A stretch of DNA of 64,000 nucleotides. Source: Euzebya pacifica. Lineage in GTDB: Bacteria > Actinomycetota > Nitriliruptoria > Euzebyales > Euzebyaceae. Below, in pieces: positions 16,057-24,727 of this stretch. The DNA is taken from the NCBI RefSeq assembly GCF_003344865.1, contig NZ_CP031165.1, forward strand, positions 4,965,910-5,029,909, given 5' to 3'. The notes below the pieces were generated by a model. That model had not been told where the DNA came from and searched no databases. It worked only from the letters and a program-made list of their open reading frames with translations. A program made the position numbers and the translations under genes. Position 1 is the first letter of the stretch. Every line of letters begins with the position of its first letter.

Positions 16057-18201
16057 ATGAGCTTCATCCCCTACCTGGCCGCCGCCGCGGCCATCGCCGG
16101 CCTCGGCCTGGCGTTCTACTTCGCGAAGGTGGTGAACGCCGCCGACGAGGGCACCGACGTCATGAAGGAGCTTGCGGCCGCCATCCGCGAGGGCTCCCAG
16201 GCGTTCCTCAAGCAGGAGTACAAGTGGGTCGGCGTGTTCGTCGCCGTCATGACGGTCGTCATCGCGATCGTGCTGCCCTACGGCATGCCCTACGGTGCCG
16301 CCGCCTACCTGATGGGTGCGCTGTTCTCCTCCATCGCCGGCGTCGTCGGCATGCAGATCGCCACCGCCGCCAACGTGCGCACGGCCAACGCCGCGCGTGA
16401 GGGTGCCGCCAAGGCGCTGCCGCTGGCGTTCAAGGGTGGCGCGGTCATGGGCTTCACCGTCGCGGGCATGGGCCTGCTCGGTGTGTCGCTGTGCTACATC
16501 TTCTTCGTCGACATCGCTGGCGTCGACGATGCGTTCTCCGTCCTGGCCGCCTTCGGCCTCGGTGGGTCCTCCATCGCCCTGTTCGCCCGTATCGGCGGCG
16601 GCATCTACACCAAGGCCGCTGACGTCGGCGCCGACCTGGTCGGCAAGGTCGAGGCCGGGATCCCCGAGGACGACCCCCGCAACCCGGCAACCATCGCCGA
16701 CAACGTCGGTGACAACGTCGGTGACGTCGCCGGCATGGGCGCCGACCTCTTCGAGTCCTACGCCGGGTCCATCGTGGCCCCGATCGTGCTCGCCGCCCTG
16801 CTGTTCGGCGGGTTCGTCGGCCAGGACGCCATCTCCGGTGAGATCTCCGCGATCGGCGAGGGTGGCCTCCTCGAGGGCCTCTACCTCTTCCCGCTCCTGA
16901 TCGCCGCCCTCGGCATGATCGCCTCCATCATCGGCGCGCTGCTCGTCCGCGGTCGGGAAGGCAAGTCCCTGTCGGCGCAGCTGCACTTCGGCACCAACGT
17001 CGCGATGCTCCTCACCGCCGTGCTCTCCCTCGCGGCGGGCGCCTTCGTCTTCGGCGATATCGACGGCGTCGACAACGGCCTCTTCCTCGGCCTGGTCATC
17101 GTGCTGGGCCTGGGTGTCGGCTACGCCATCGGCTTCGTCTCGGAGTACTACACCTCCGACCACTACGGCCCCGTCAAGCGCCTTGCCGGTGAGTCCCAGA
17201 CCGGCCCGGCGACCGTGATCATCGGCGGCATCGCCGACGGCATGATCTCCACCGTCGCCTCCGTCATCCTGATCGTCGGCGGCCTGGTCGGGTCCTACGC
17301 GCTGGGCCAGGCCGCGTTCTCCCCCGAGTTCCTGGCCTCCGCAGGGTTCGTCGCCGAGGCCGGCGGCCTCTACGCCGCCGCGCTGGCCGCGATCGGCATG
17401 CTCGCCACCACCGGTGCCGTCGTCGCCGTCGACGCCTACGGCCCGATCTCCGACAACGCCGGCGGCATCGCCGAGATGGCCCACCTGCCGCCAGAGGTCC
17501 GTGAGGTCACCGACGGCCTGGACTCGCTGGGCAACACCACCGCTGCGGTCGCCAAGGGTTTCGCCATCGGTTCGGCGGCCCTGACCGCCCTGGCGCTGTT
17601 CCGGTCCTACACCGCCTCTGTCGGCCTGACGCTGGAGGGCATCGACCTCGTGAGCGTCGAGGTCATCTCCGGCCTCTTCCTGGGCTCCATGGCGACCTTC
17701 GCCTTCGCAGCCCTGACCATGAAGTCCGTCGGTCGCGCTGCCCAGGCGATGATCGTGGAGGTCCGTCGCCAGTTCGCCGAGATCCCCGGCCTGCGCGAGG
17801 GCAAGCCCGGCGTCAAGCCCGACTCCGCTCGTTGCGTGGAGATCTCCACCCAGGCCTCGCTGAAGGAGATGGTGATCCCCGGCACGCTGGCGATCGTCCT
17901 CCCCCTCGCGGTCGGCTTCGTGTCCGTCCAGGCCCTCGGCGGTCTGCTGGCCGGCGCCCTGTCCACCGGCTTCATGCTGGCGATCTTCATGTCCAACGCC
18001 GGTGGTGCGTGGGACAACGCCAAGAAGTACATCGAGGCCGGCAACTTCGGCGGCAAGGGCTCGGAGAACCACAAGGCGGCCGTCACCGGTGACACCGTCG
18101 GTGACCCGTTCAAGGACACCTCCGGCCCGGCGATGAACATCCTCATCAAGGTGATGACCATCGTCAGCCTCGTGTTCGCCCCGGCCTTCCTCGGCCTCTA
18201 G
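16057..18201 (+). CDS. hppA: Membrane-bound proton-translocating pyrophosphatase
   Basis: This 714-residue protein has about 16 membrane helices and couples PPi hydrolysis to H+ (or Na+) export. Active-site motifs are [20 protein letters not shown] with [20 protein letters not shown] in loop 5-6, [13 protein letters not shown] in loop 11-12, DNAGGIAEM, and [17 protein letters not shown] near the end. The residue that sorts the subfamilies lies in [12 protein letters not shown]: Ala where K+-independent enzymes carry Lys. This places it in the K+-dependent class by established family knowledge. ATG 16057 is preceded by GAAGG at 7 nt; an in-frame upstream extension lacks membrane character and is not used. 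The gene stands alone with its own terminator. Confidence 0.97.
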   Translation: MSFIPYLAAAAAIAGLGLAFYFAKVVNAADEGTDVMKELAAAIREGSQAFLKQEYKWVGVFVAVMTVVIAIVLPYGMPYGAAAYLMGALFSSIAGVVGMQIATAANVRTANAAREGAAKALPLAFKGGAVMGFTVAGMGLLGVSLCYIFFVDIAGVDDAFSVLAAFGLGGSSIALFARIGGGIYTKAADVGADLVGKVEAGIPEDDPRNPATIADNVGDNVGDVAGMGADLFESYAGSIVAPIVLAALLFGGFVGQDAISGEISAIGEGGLLEGLYLFPLLIAALGMIASIIGALLVRGREGKSLSAQLHFGTNVAMLLTAVLSLAAGAFVFGDIDGVDNGLFLGLVIVLGLGVGYAIGFVSEYYTSDHYGPVKRLAGESQTGPATVIIGGIADGMISTVASVILIVGGLVGSYALGQAAFSPEFLASAGFVAEAGGLYAAALAAIGMLATTGAVVAVDAYGPISDNAGGIAEMAHLPPEVREVTDGLDSLGNTTAAVAKGFAIGSAALTALALFRSYTASVGLTLEGIDLVSVEVISGLFLGSMATFAFAALTMKSVGRAAQAMIVEVRRQFAEIPGLREGKPGVKPDSARCVEISTQASLKEMVIPGTLAIVLPLAVGFVSVQALGGLLAGALSTGFMLAIFMSNAGGAWDNAKKYIEAGNFGGKGSENHKAAVTGDTVGDPFKDTSGPAMNILIKVMTIVSLVFAPAFLGL

Positions 18202-18215
18202 GCAACACCACCTCT

Positions 18216-18249
18216 CGACGGCCCGGCCCCACGTGGGGCCGGGCCGTCG
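18216..18249 (+). terminator. Perfect 17-bp palindrome after hppA
   Basis: CGACGGCCCGGCCCCAC (18216-18232) is followed immediately by its exact reverse complement (18233-18249), 14 bp after the hppA stop. The hairpin would be very stable with a minimal loop. There is only a short T-containing tail (GTCGTTCC), which is usual for high-GC actinobacterial terminators. Confidence 0.75.
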
Positions 18250-18288
18250 GTCGTTCCGATCCGGCACCGTCTGCACCACACTGCGGGC

Positions 18289-19647
18289 ATGGCACGCACC
18301 ACCGCACGACACGACCCGGTCCCGCACCATCGCCGGCCACGCCGCAACCGCTGGGCAGGGATCGTGCAGGCGGCGTTCTGGCTCATCGCCGTGGCCACGG
18401 TCGTCGGCGTGCTCGTCCTGTTCCCCTGGGGTGGGCCACCAGAAGCGGATCAGGCGGGGTTCGCGCAGACCTCCGAGGAACGGTTCGCCGGGCGGATCGT
18501 GGGGGTGGAGGAATCCCCGGTGCAGGACGACTTCCTGCTGCCCGGATCCGTCGCTGTCACCGTCGACGTGGTGCTCGACGACGGCCGCCAGGTGACCGTC
18601 GAGACGGTGGACGAGGCCGGGATCTTCGACCTGGGGCGTCGGGTGGAGGTGTCGCAGGTCGCCGCGACCGGAACCCCCGAGATCTGGGCGATCGTCGACC
18701 TGCCCCGCGGGGTGCCGTTGCTGGGGCTCTCGGCCGTCTTCGTCCTGGCCGTCGTGGCGCTGGGGCGGTTCCAGGGGGTGCGCGCGCTCGTCGGGCTGGT
18801 GCTGTCGGCCCTGCTGATCGTGGCGTTCCTCGTGCCCGCAGTGCTCAACGGGTCGTCCCCGACGGTGCTGGCGCTGGTGACCGCGACCGCCGTGATGCTG
18901 GTGACGCTGCCGCTGAGCCACGGGTTCGACCGGCCGGTCGTGGCTGCCGCGGTGGGGACGGCGCTGGCGCTGGCGCTGACCGTCGGACTGGCCGTGGTGG
19001 CGGTGGAGCTGACGGGGCTGACCGGCCTGGCCAGCGAGGACGTGCAGCTGGTCCGGTTCTCCACCGGCCAGTCGATCGACCTGCGGGGGTTGCTGCTGGC
19101 CGGGATGATCGTCGGAACGCTCGGCGTGCTGGACGACGTGACGGTCAGCCAGGCCTCGACGGTGGCGGCGCTGCGACGGGCGAACCCCACGCTGTCGGCC
19201 GGGCGGGTGTTCGGCGAGGCGCTGGCCGTCGGCCGGGACCACATCGCCGCGACGGTCAACACCCTGTTCCTGGCCTACGCCGGCGCGGCCCTGCCCCTCC
19301 TCATCCTCTTCTCCGTCGGCGACGCCCCGCTGGGCGAGACCCTGACCAGCGAGCTGGTGGCCCAGGAGATCGTGCGGACGCTGGTCGGCTCCATCGGCCT
19401 CATCGCGGCCGTCCCGTTGGTGACGGGGCTCGCCGCGTTGACCCTCGACGGCAGCGAACCCGACCACGGCCACGCCCACGGCGACGCGTCCGCTCCTCCC
19501 CCTGTTCCCGAACCCTCCAGCCCGGAGCCTCCCGCGGTGCCGCCCGCCGAGGTCGCGGGGACGGGGTCGGAGGCGGTTTTGGATCCGGACGCGTCGCTGC
19601 GACGCTTGTTCCGACTCGACGACGATGGGGAGGACCCGACGGAATGA
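18289..19647 (+). CDS. YibE/F-like integral membrane protein
   Basis: This 452-residue protein has an N-terminal membrane helix (about 24-44), an extracytoplasmic beta-rich stretch of about 100 residues and then seven or eight helices (about 145-390). LLLAGMIVGTLGVLDDVTVS and the following SQASTV match the conserved core of the YibE/F family, as does GRDHIAATVNTLFLAYAGA. Function in the family is not established; a transport role is often proposed. The C-terminal 60 residues are Pro/Glu/Asp-rich and cytoplasmic. The stop overlaps the ATG of galE (ATGA), so the two genes are co-transcribed. No Shine-Dalgarno sequence is obvious before 18289. Confidence 0.85.
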   Translation: MARTTARHDPVPHHRRPRRNRWAGIVQAAFWLIAVATVVGVLVLFPWGGPPEADQAGFAQTSEERFAGRIVGVEESPVQDDFLLPGSVAVTVDVVLDDGRQVTVETVDEAGIFDLGRRVEVSQVAATGTPEIWAIVDLPRGVPLLGLSAVFVLAVVALGRFQGVRALVGLVLSALLIVAFLVPAVLNGSSPTVLALVTATAVMLVTLPLSHGFDRPVVAAAVGTALALALTVGLAVVAVELTGLTGLASEDVQLVRFSTGQSIDLRGLLLAGMIVGTLGVLDDVTVSQASTVAALRRANPTLSAGRVFGEALAVGRDHIAATVNTLFLAYAGAALPLLILFSVGDAPLGETLTSELVAQEIVRTLVGSIGLIAAVPLVTGLAALTLDGSEPDHGHAHGDASAPPPVPEPSSPEPPAVPPAEVAGTGSEAVLDPDASLRRLFRLDDDGEDPTE

Positions 19648-20579
19648 AGATCCTCGTGGCAGGTGGCGCGGGCTACATCGGCAGCGTCGTGACCAGGCGG
19701 TTGCAGGAGGCCGGGCACGACGTGACCGTCCTGGACAACCTGTCGACCGGATTCGCCGACAACGTGGACGGCTGCGAGCTGGTCGAGCTGCCGATCAGCC
19801 GTGCTGGTGAGGTGCTGGACAGCTCCTTCGACGTCGTCGTCCACCTGGCCGCCTCGGCCCTCGTCGCGGAGTCCGTCGCCCATCCCGAGCGGTACTGGCA
19901 GAACAACGTCGTCGAGGGGCTGGCGCTGCTGGAGGCCATGCGGCTGGCGGGGGTCGGCGGGTTCGTCTTCTCCTCCACCTGCGCGACCTACGGCGAACCC
20001 GAGACGCTGCCGATCACCGAGGCGACGCCGACGGCGCCCGTCAACAGCTACGGCGCCTCCAAGCTGGCGCTGGACCACGCCATCGCCAGCTACAGCCGGG
20101 CGCACGGGCTGGCCGCGATCAGCTTCCGCTACTTCAACGTCGCCGGGGCCTACGGGGACCTGCGGGAGCGCCACGACCCCGAGACCCACCTGATCCCCAA
20201 CCTGCTGCGCGGTGCCACCGGCGGGACCTTCAAGATCTTCGGCACCGACTTCCCCACCAGGGACGGCTCGGCGGTTCGCGACTACGTGCACGTCCTCGAC
20301 CTGGCCGACGCCCACGAGATGGCGTTGGAGGCCCTCGAGCCGGGCACCCACCACATCGTCAACCTCGGCAGCGGCGACGGGACGACCGTCAAGGAGGTCC
20401 TGGCCGCCGTGGAGAAGGTGACCGGTCGATCGGTCCCCGCCGAGGAGCACGACCGCCGCCCCGGCGACCCGCCCGAGCTGGTCGCCGACTACGCCCGTGC
20501 CCGCGAGCTGCTCGGCTGGTCGCCCAAGCGAGGCCTGGAGGAGCAGATCGCCGACGCCTGGGCCGCCCTGCACCCCTGA
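19644..20579 (+). CDS. galE: UDP-glucose 4-epimerase family protein
   Basis: This 311-residue short-chain dehydrogenase/reductase of the extended type interconverts UDP-glucose and UDP-galactose (or their N-acetyl forms). The NAD-binding motif is GGAGYIGS (residues 7-14). The catalytic set is the serine of SSTCATYG plus YGASK (Tyr and Lys), and FRYFNVAGA, DGSAVRDYVHVLDLADAH and the C-terminal ARELLGWSPKRGL are typical of GalE. Length is slightly short (family about 325-340). It overlaps the YibE/F-like gene by 4 bp. Three 41-bp inverted-repeat elements lie directly downstream. The sugar specificity is not readable from motifs. Confidence 0.9.
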   Translation: MKILVAGGAGYIGSVVTRRLQEAGHDVTVLDNLSTGFADNVDGCELVELPISRAGEVLDSSFDVVVHLAASALVAESVAHPERYWQNNVVEGLALLEAMRLAGVGGFVFSSTCATYGEPETLPITEATPTAPVNSYGASKLALDHAIASYSRAHGLAAISFRYFNVAGAYGDLRERHDPETHLIPNLLRGATGGTFKIFGTDFPTRDGSAVRDYVHVLDLADAHEMALEALEPGTHHIVNLGSGDGTTVKEVLAAVEKVTGRSVPAEEHDRRPGDPPELVADYARARELLGWSPKRGLEEQIADAWAALHP

Positions 20580-20585
20580 CCCACG

Positions 20586-20726
20586 CGTGTCGGCTCACCG
20601 GCGCCGGGCGCCGTCGCGACGACACGGCTCGAAGGTGTGTTGCCTCACCCGCGCCGGGCGCCTGTCCGACGACACGCATCGAAGGGGTGTTGTCTGGCCC
20701 GCGCCGGGCGCCTGTCCGGCGACACG
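20586..20726. repeat. Three tandem 41-bp inverted-repeat elements, 50-bp period
   Basis: Units at 20586-20626, 20636-20676 and 20686-20726 are each exactly 41 bp and are joined by 9-bp spacers ending TCGAAGG. The first unit is bounded by CGTGTCG and CGACACG; the others have TGTGTTG or GGTGTTG on the left and CGACACG on the right. Each has the inner palindrome GCGCCGGGCGC at the same offset. The array fills the gap between the convergent galE and hydroxylase genes, so it may also act as a bidirectional terminator. Confidence 0.85.
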
Positions 20727-20729
20727 CGG

Positions 20730-21506
20730 CTAGCGGGCGTCGAGGTTCCTGGCCGTCGGTGAGGTGGGGACGGTGGCGGCGGCGGGGCAGGTCCGCAGCA
20801 GCCGGTCGGCGGTGCCGGACGTCGTGACGGTGAACCAGTAGTTCTCGTTCTTGTAGTGGTGCAGGCGGTGGTTGCGCCAGACCGCCCGGTAGGGACGGGT
20901 GACGGGCTTGTAGTCGCTGTGGATCAGGTAGTGGACCCACTCGTAGACCATGCCGATGGCGGTCAGTGCGACGAGGTAGGTCAGGCCGAGGCCGAGCCGG
21001 TCGAACGCGAACACGCTGACCCCGACGAGGGTCGGCAGCAGCCACCAGTAGACCTTCGGGGGGATGAAGACCAGCGGGATGTCCCGTGGGTCGGCGTGGT
21101 GGGCGCGGTGCTCGCGGGCCAGCAGCGGGTCGATGGTGACCCCGGCGACCTCGAAGGGCTTGAAGTGGAGGACGAAGACGTGGATCACCCACTCCACGAA
21201 CGGAAACGACGCGAGCATCAGCAGCGGGACGACGAGGTCGGTGACGTGGTAGCCACCGACGACGACCCGCGCCACGCTCGCCACGACCATGGTCGTGGCG
21301 ATGATCCAGGGGGAGGGGTGACGCCAGAACCGACCGGCGGCGTCGGTGAGGGTCGTGGCGGTCGTCCGCGAACGGCGGGCGAGGTCGTCCTCGTCGGCCT
21401 CGACGCGGGCGCTGGCGAGTGCCTCGACGCGGGCCTCCTCGACACGACGGGCGTGCAGCCAGCGGCGGAGACGGGCGATGGGGCGGGTCGGCTCGAGGGT
21501 GGTCAT
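20730..21506 (-). CDS. Fatty acid hydroxylase / sterol desaturase superfamily membrane protein
   Basis: This 258-residue di-iron membrane oxygenase-like protein has four to five hydrophobic segments (about 65-205). The histidine boxes are visible: EHRAHHADPR (about 135-144), HYLIHSDYKP, and NHRLHHYKNENYWF (about 213-226). This is the HX3HH / HX2HH arrangement that binds the iron pair in sterol desaturases and carotenoid or sphingolipid hydroxylases. A charged N-terminal region of about 60 residues precedes the first helix. The start codon overlaps the stop of the FadR-like regulator (4 bp), so the regulator probably controls it from one promoter. The lipid substrate is unknown. Some related proteins lie in carotenoid clusters, but none is seen here. 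Confidence 0.8.
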   Translation of the reverse strand: MTTLEPTRPIARLRRWLHARRVEEARVEALASARVEADEDDLARRSRTTATTLTDAAGRFWRHPSPWIIATTMVVASVARVVVGGYHVTDLVVPLLMLASFPFVEWVIHVFVLHFKPFEVAGVTIDPLLAREHRAHHADPRDIPLVFIPPKVYWWLLPTLVGVSVFAFDRLGLGLTYLVALTAIGMVYEWVHYLIHSDYKPVTRPYRAVWRNHRLHHYKNENYWFTVTTSGTADRLLRTCPAAATVPTSPTARNLDAR

Positions 21507-22249
21507 GCGTCGGCTCCTGTCGTCGGCTGGTGGGGGGGTTGGTCGTCGATCCGGTCGAGCAGGTCGCTGATGGCGCCGTGGCCCGACGACAGCAGGTCGG
21601 CGGCCAGGTCCTGGGCGGCGTCGGCGTCGCCGGCCTCGATGGCTGCGGCAAGGGCGGCGTAGGTGTCGACACGGTCGACCTCGGCGGCCATGGCACCGGC
21701 GAGCACGTCGAGCATGGGTTCGTAGGCGGCACGCAGGCCGTTGAACATCAGCCGGTAGACGATGGACCCGGACCGCTCCACCACGGCGTCCCAGAACGCG
21801 AGGGCGGCCCGCTGGCGGGCGACCCCGTCCGGGGCGACGTCGATGGCCTGCACCGCCTCCGCGAGCGGTGGTCCCTCCCCCGCCTCGGCGGCCGAACGGG
21901 CCAGGACCGGACCGATGGAGGAACGGGTGCGGATGACGTCGCGGACCACCCGCAGGTCCAGTCCCCCGTCCCCGACGATCAGGCGAGGGAGGAGGTCCAG
22001 GCCGGCGTGCCGGCGGAAGTCGCGGACACGAGTGCCCCCACCCTGACGGATCTCGACCAACCCCGACTGCGCGAGCCGCTGGAGGGCCGCACGGACGGTG
22101 GGTCGGCTGACGGCCAGGGTGTCGGCGAGGTCCCGCTCGCTCGGGAGCGGCCCGCCGGCGACGAGGCGGCCGGACACGATCCGGTCGACCAGCTGGTCGG
22201 CGACCTCGTCGGGCACCGACCTCCGCCTGACGGGCTCCAGGTCGTCCAT
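21503..22249 (-). CDS. FadR-subfamily GntR transcriptional regulator (FCD domain)
   Basis: This 248-residue regulator has an N-terminal winged helix (about 8-80) with RIVSGRLVAGGPLPSERDLA and SRPTVRAALQRLAQSGLVEI, the GntR signature. An all-helical FCD domain follows (about 95-235) that binds an acyl or organic acid ligand, often with a metal. The gene leads a two-gene unit with the hydroxylase-like protein. A 17-bp perfect operator and a promoter lie directly upstream, so autoregulation is likely. The ATG is 7 nt after the -10 box, so the mRNA is probably leaderless. The ligand is unknown; a fatty acid or its CoA ester would suit the partner enzyme. Confidence 0.9.
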   Translation of the reverse strand: MDDLEPVRRRSVPDEVADQLVDRIVSGRLVAGGPLPSERDLADTLAVSRPTVRAALQRLAQSGLVEIRQGGGTRVRDFRRHAGLDLLPRLIVGDGGLDLRVVRDVIRTRSSIGPVLARSAAEAGEGPPLAEAVQAIDVAPDGVARQRAALAFWDAVVERSGSIVYRLMFNGLRAAYEPMLDVLAGAMAAEVDRVDTYAALAAAIEAGDADAAQDLAADLLSSGHGAISDLLDRIDDQPPHQPTTGADA

Positions 22250-22256
22250 GCCCCGG

Positions 22257-22286
22257 ACGCTAGACCCACAGCGGTCATCTGGTCAA
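22257..22286 (-). promoter_or_regulatory. Promoter of the FadR-like/hydroxylase operon (leaderless)
   Basis: On the minus strand TTGACC (22286-22281) and TAGCGT (22262-22257) are separated by 18 bp, and the ATG follows after 7 nt. This is the clearest -35/-10 pair in the window. The -35 box overlaps the end of the adjacent operator. Confidence 0.6.
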
Positions 22287-22301
22287 CTGGTAAGACCAGT
22301 T
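22285..22301. promoter_or_regulatory. FadR/GntR-type operator, perfect 7+3+7 palindrome
   Basis: AACTGGTAAGACCAGTT is a perfect inverted repeat and contains TGGTNNNACCA, matching the FadR-subfamily consensus TNGTNNNACNA. It overlaps the -35 box of the regulator's own promoter, an arrangement expected for autorepression. Confidence 0.7.
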
Positions 22302-22305
22302 CGTG

Positions 22306-22758
22306 TCAGGCGATGGTCGCAGCCACCGTGGCCGCCAGCTCGATCGTCGCCGCGACCGCGTCGTCGTCGACGGGCCCTTCCAGCACCACCGGCGGGACGA
22401 CCCGCCGCCAGCGCATTCCCGTCGCGATGGCCTCGAGTGCGCGCACGGCACCGTCGGCGTCGGTGGTGCCCTTGATGACCGCCGCGTACGGCAGGTTGGC
22501 CGTCGTGTCCTCCAGCGCCCGGAAGGAGGAGTCGAAGAAGTGCTTGAGCGCCCCGGACATGTAGCCGAAGTTCACCGGCGTCACGCAGACGACGGCATCG
22601 CTGGCCAGCACGTCGGCGGCGGTGGCCTCCAGCGCCGGACGCCGCACGGCCTCGACCGCGCCCTCGAGATCTGGATGGGTGACGCCGGCGACGACCGCGT
22701 CGGTCAGTCGACGGACGGAGTCCATGGGCGAGTGGTGCACGATCAGCAGGCGGGCCAT
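22306..22758 (-). CDS. Flavodoxin / NAD(P)H-dependent FMN reductase-like protein
   Basis: This 150-residue flavodoxin-fold protein begins LLIVHHSPMDSVRRLTDAVV, the phosphate-binding loop after strand 1. CVTPVNFGYMSGALKHFFD follows at about 60-78; the P-x-N-F/Y-G-x-M-S-G motif is shared by NADPH-dependent FMN reductases and WrbA-like proteins. It probably binds FMN and acts in the cytoplasm as a reductase. It lies upstream of the FadR operon on the same strand but with its own TAGCGT box. Partner and substrate are unknown. Confidence 0.75.
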   Translation of the reverse strand: MARLLIVHHSPMDSVRRLTDAVVAGVTHPDLEGAVEAVRRPALEATAADVLASDAVVCVTPVNFGYMSGALKHFFDSSFRALEDTTANLPYAAVIKGTTDADGAVRALEAIATGMRWRRVVPPVVLEGPVDDDAVAATIELAATVAATIA

Positions 22759-22766
22759 CGCCGGCC

Positions 22767-22772
22767 ACGCTA
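22767..22772 (-). promoter_or_regulatory. Putative -10 box of the flavodoxin-like gene (leaderless)
   Basis: TAGCGT on the minus strand, 8 nt before the ATG at 22758. It is the same hexamer at nearly the same distance as in the neighbouring FadR operon. No convincing -35. Confidence 0.4.
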
Positions 22773-22799
22773 ACCGCCACGACCGCCCGTTACGGCCGA

Positions 22800-23564
22800 T
22801 TGGACAGCGGAGTGGTCCGCCTCCTACACGCACGCTGGTGGCTCGTGGATGTCGGTGCGCTGGTGCTGGTTGCCGCTGCCGCCGTCCTCGGTGGTGCAGC
22901 GCAGTCCGTGCTGGGCTTCGGCGCCGCGTTCACGCTGGTCCCCGCCCTCGCAGTGGTCGCCCCGGACCTGCTGCCGGGTGCCGCGATCACGGCGTTCCTT
23001 CCCCTGACGGCGCTCATGGCCTTCCGCGAGCGGCATCACGCCGACCGTCCGGCGGCCAAGCGGCTGGTCATGGCGCGGGTCCCGGGCACGCTGGTGGGTA
23101 CCGTCGCCGTCGCGCTGCTGCCGACGAGGGGCCTCGCGGCGACCGTGGCGATCCTGCTGCTGGCGGCGGTCGTGTCGACCGCCCGCGGATGGACGCTCCC
23201 CGAGACCCGGCGAACCGAGACGGCAGCCGGCCTGATCAGCGGCTTCTCCGGGACCGCGGTCGGCCTCGGCGGCCCTCCCCTCGCCCTGCTGTATCGCCAG
23301 CGCCACTCCAGCGAGATCCGACCGACCCTGGCGGTCGTCTTCGGCCTCGGCACGGTGCTGTCGCTGGCGACGCTCGGCGCCACGGGCGGCTTCGACGTCG
23401 AGGACCTGCGCGCCGGACTGGCGCTGGGTGGGCTGAACGTCGTGGGCATGGTCCTGGCCGCCCCGGCCCTGCGTCGGCTGCCCGAGACCGTGATCCGACA
23501 GGGCCTGCTCGTCTGGGCCTTCGTGGGTGCCGTGCTCGCCCTGTTCCGCGTCGTCGCCGGCTGA
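22800..23564 (+). CDS. TSUP (TauE/SafE) family membrane permease
   Basis: This 254-residue membrane protein has about eight helices in two halves. Each half carries the TSUP glycine-rich repeat: GGAAQSVLGFGAAFTLVPAL near residue 30, and GLISGFSGTAVGLGGPPLAL near 145-165. The family moves sulfonates, sulfite, sulfolactate or other organic anions, and nothing here fixes the substrate. Length is typical. The 41 bp to the divergent flavodoxin-like gene must hold both promoters. It converges with the methyltransferase gene 9 bp downstream. Confidence 0.85.
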   Translation: MDSGVVRLLHARWWLVDVGALVLVAAAAVLGGAAQSVLGFGAAFTLVPALAVVAPDLLPGAAITAFLPLTALMAFRERHHADRPAAKRLVMARVPGTLVGTVAVALLPTRGLAATVAILLLAAVVSTARGWTLPETRRTETAAGLISGFSGTAVGLGGPPLALLYRQRHSSEIRPTLAVVFGLGTVLSLATLGATGGFDVEDLRAGLALGGLNVVGMVLAAPALRRLPETVIRQGLLVWAFVGAVLALFRVVAG

Positions 23565-23573
23565 CCGACCCGA

Positions 23574-24191
23574 CTACTCGGTGGGGGCGAGGCCGATGCC
23601 CTGGACCCAGCGCTGGGAGATCCCGCGGGGATCGGGCCGGGACTCGACCTCGACGTCGACGTAGCCCATGCGCAGCATCAGGGCGCGAAGCTCCTCCGCG
23701 GTGATGGAGGTGGCCTGGACCATGCCGGCAGGCGGATCGTCGATGAGGGCGAGATCGGTCTCGCCCTCCGGGAAGCTGAGGTAGATCGGGCCGCCGGCCT
23801 GCACGCGACGGAACTCGCGCATCGCCGCCGGGATCGCACGGCGCGGGAGGTGCTGCAGCGCCGCGGGGGCCCAGATCCCCATGAACTGGTTGTCGGCGAA
23901 GGGGAGCGCGCGGTAGTCCCAGCGGGCGAGCAGGCCCTTGGGGAAGAAGGTCCGGGCGACCTTCATGCACTCCATGGAGATGTCACCGGAGGCCGCGCGC
24001 AGGCCGACGTCGCGCAGCAGGCGCACGTCGACGCCGGGGCCACCGGCAACGTCGAGCACCAACGCATCCTGTCCGGCCATGCGGGCGAAGGTGCGGGCGC
24101 TGTCGCGAGGCCGACGGTCCTTCCACGACTCCAGGTACTCCTGGGCACAGGCGTCGTACAGGTTGACGGTGGCGGTGAGAAGAGCATCCAC
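23574..24191 (-). CDS. Class I SAM-dependent methyltransferase
   Basis: This 205-residue Rossmann methyltransferase has motif I VLDVAGGPGVDVRLLRDVG (about 45-63), an acidic post-I region, and the motif near AALQHLPRRAIPAAMREF (about 110-127) that precedes the strand resembling YLSFPEGETDLALID. The layout fits the Methyltransf_11/25 families acting on small molecules, quinones or lipids. The start is GTG 24191; a TAGGAT box lies 9 nt before it. The C-terminal ten residues (QRWVQGIGLAPTE) are not conserved in any family I know. Substrate unknown. Confidence 0.8.
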   Translation of the reverse strand: MDALLTATVNLYDACAQEYLESWKDRRPRDSARTFARMAGQDALVLDVAGGPGVDVRLLRDVGLRAASGDISMECMKVARTFFPKGLLARWDYRALPFADNQFMGIWAPAALQHLPRRAIPAAMREFRRVQAGGPIYLSFPEGETDLALIDDPPAGMVQATSITAEELRALMLRMGYVDVEVESRPDPRGISQRWVQGIGLAPTE

Positions 24192-24200
24192 GAGACGGCG

Positions 24201-24206
24201 ATCCTA
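24201..24206 (-). promoter_or_regulatory. Putative -10 box of the methyltransferase gene
   Basis: TAGGAT on the minus strand, 9 nt before the GTG start at 24191. Confidence 0.35.
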
Positions 24207-24268
24207 GCTGCCACGACGATCGGCGAGTGCCAGGGGAGTGACCGGACGCTCGGGAACCGCGGCGATCC

Positions 24269-24727
24269 TCAACCGGCGGCGATGCCGTCGTTGCTCGGGA
24301 CGCCGCTCAGCGAGAAGCGCAGCCGGACGGTGGTTCCGCCCGCGTCCTCGGGAAGCTCGATCTCGAGGGCGTCGGCCAGGGACTCCATGACGGTCAACCC
24401 GTAGCCACGTTCGGCGAGCTCGGCGAGCTCGGTGCCCTCGACGGCGGAGACCACGACTTCCTCACGACGGAGACCGGGACCATGATCCATGATCTCCACG
24501 ATCAGGTTCTGCTCCTCGATCCCGACGCGAAGGGTGATGGCGTCCGCCACCCCTGCATCGCGATGCGCCTTGACGGCGTTGGTCACGCCTTCCGACACGC
24601 ACGTGCGCAGGTCATGGACGCGGGCCGGTTCCATCCGCCCGACCGTTGCGGCGGCAACGGCCATGGTGCGCGCCACACCGACCAACGCGGGGTCGGGGGG
24701 AAGCACCAGGTCCAGCCACTGACTCAC
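24269..24727 (-). CDS. Anti-sigma factor serine kinase-like ATP-binding protein (RsbW/SpoIIAB type)
   Basis: This 152-residue GHKL-fold protein has an N box TCVSEGVTNAVKAHRD (about 43-58), a G1 box IMDHGPGLRREE (about 78-89) and a G2 box ERGYGLTVMESLADALEIEL. These form the ATP site of RsbW/SpoIIAB kinases, which bind a sigma factor and phosphorylate an STAS antagonist on serine. It overlaps the upstream STAS gene by 4 bp, the classic partner-switch pair. No sigma factor gene is adjacent, so the target sigma is elsewhere or the pair serves another output. Length is normal. Confidence 0.88.
   Translation of the reverse strand: MSQWLDLVLPPDPALVGVARTMAVAAATVGRMEPARVHDLRTCVSEGVTNAVKAHRDAGVADAITLRVGIEEQNLIVEIMDHGPGLRREEVVVSAVEGTELAELAERGYGLTVMESLADALEIELPEDAGGTTVRLRFSLSGVPSNDGIAAG

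Noticed and set aside
15739-19479. Very long minus-strand open frame (over 1200 codons) across hppA and the YibE/F-like gene
   Set aside because: It is antisense to well-recognised genes; its His/Gln/Gly/Arg/Asp-rich composition is the usual shadow of high-GC coding DNA.
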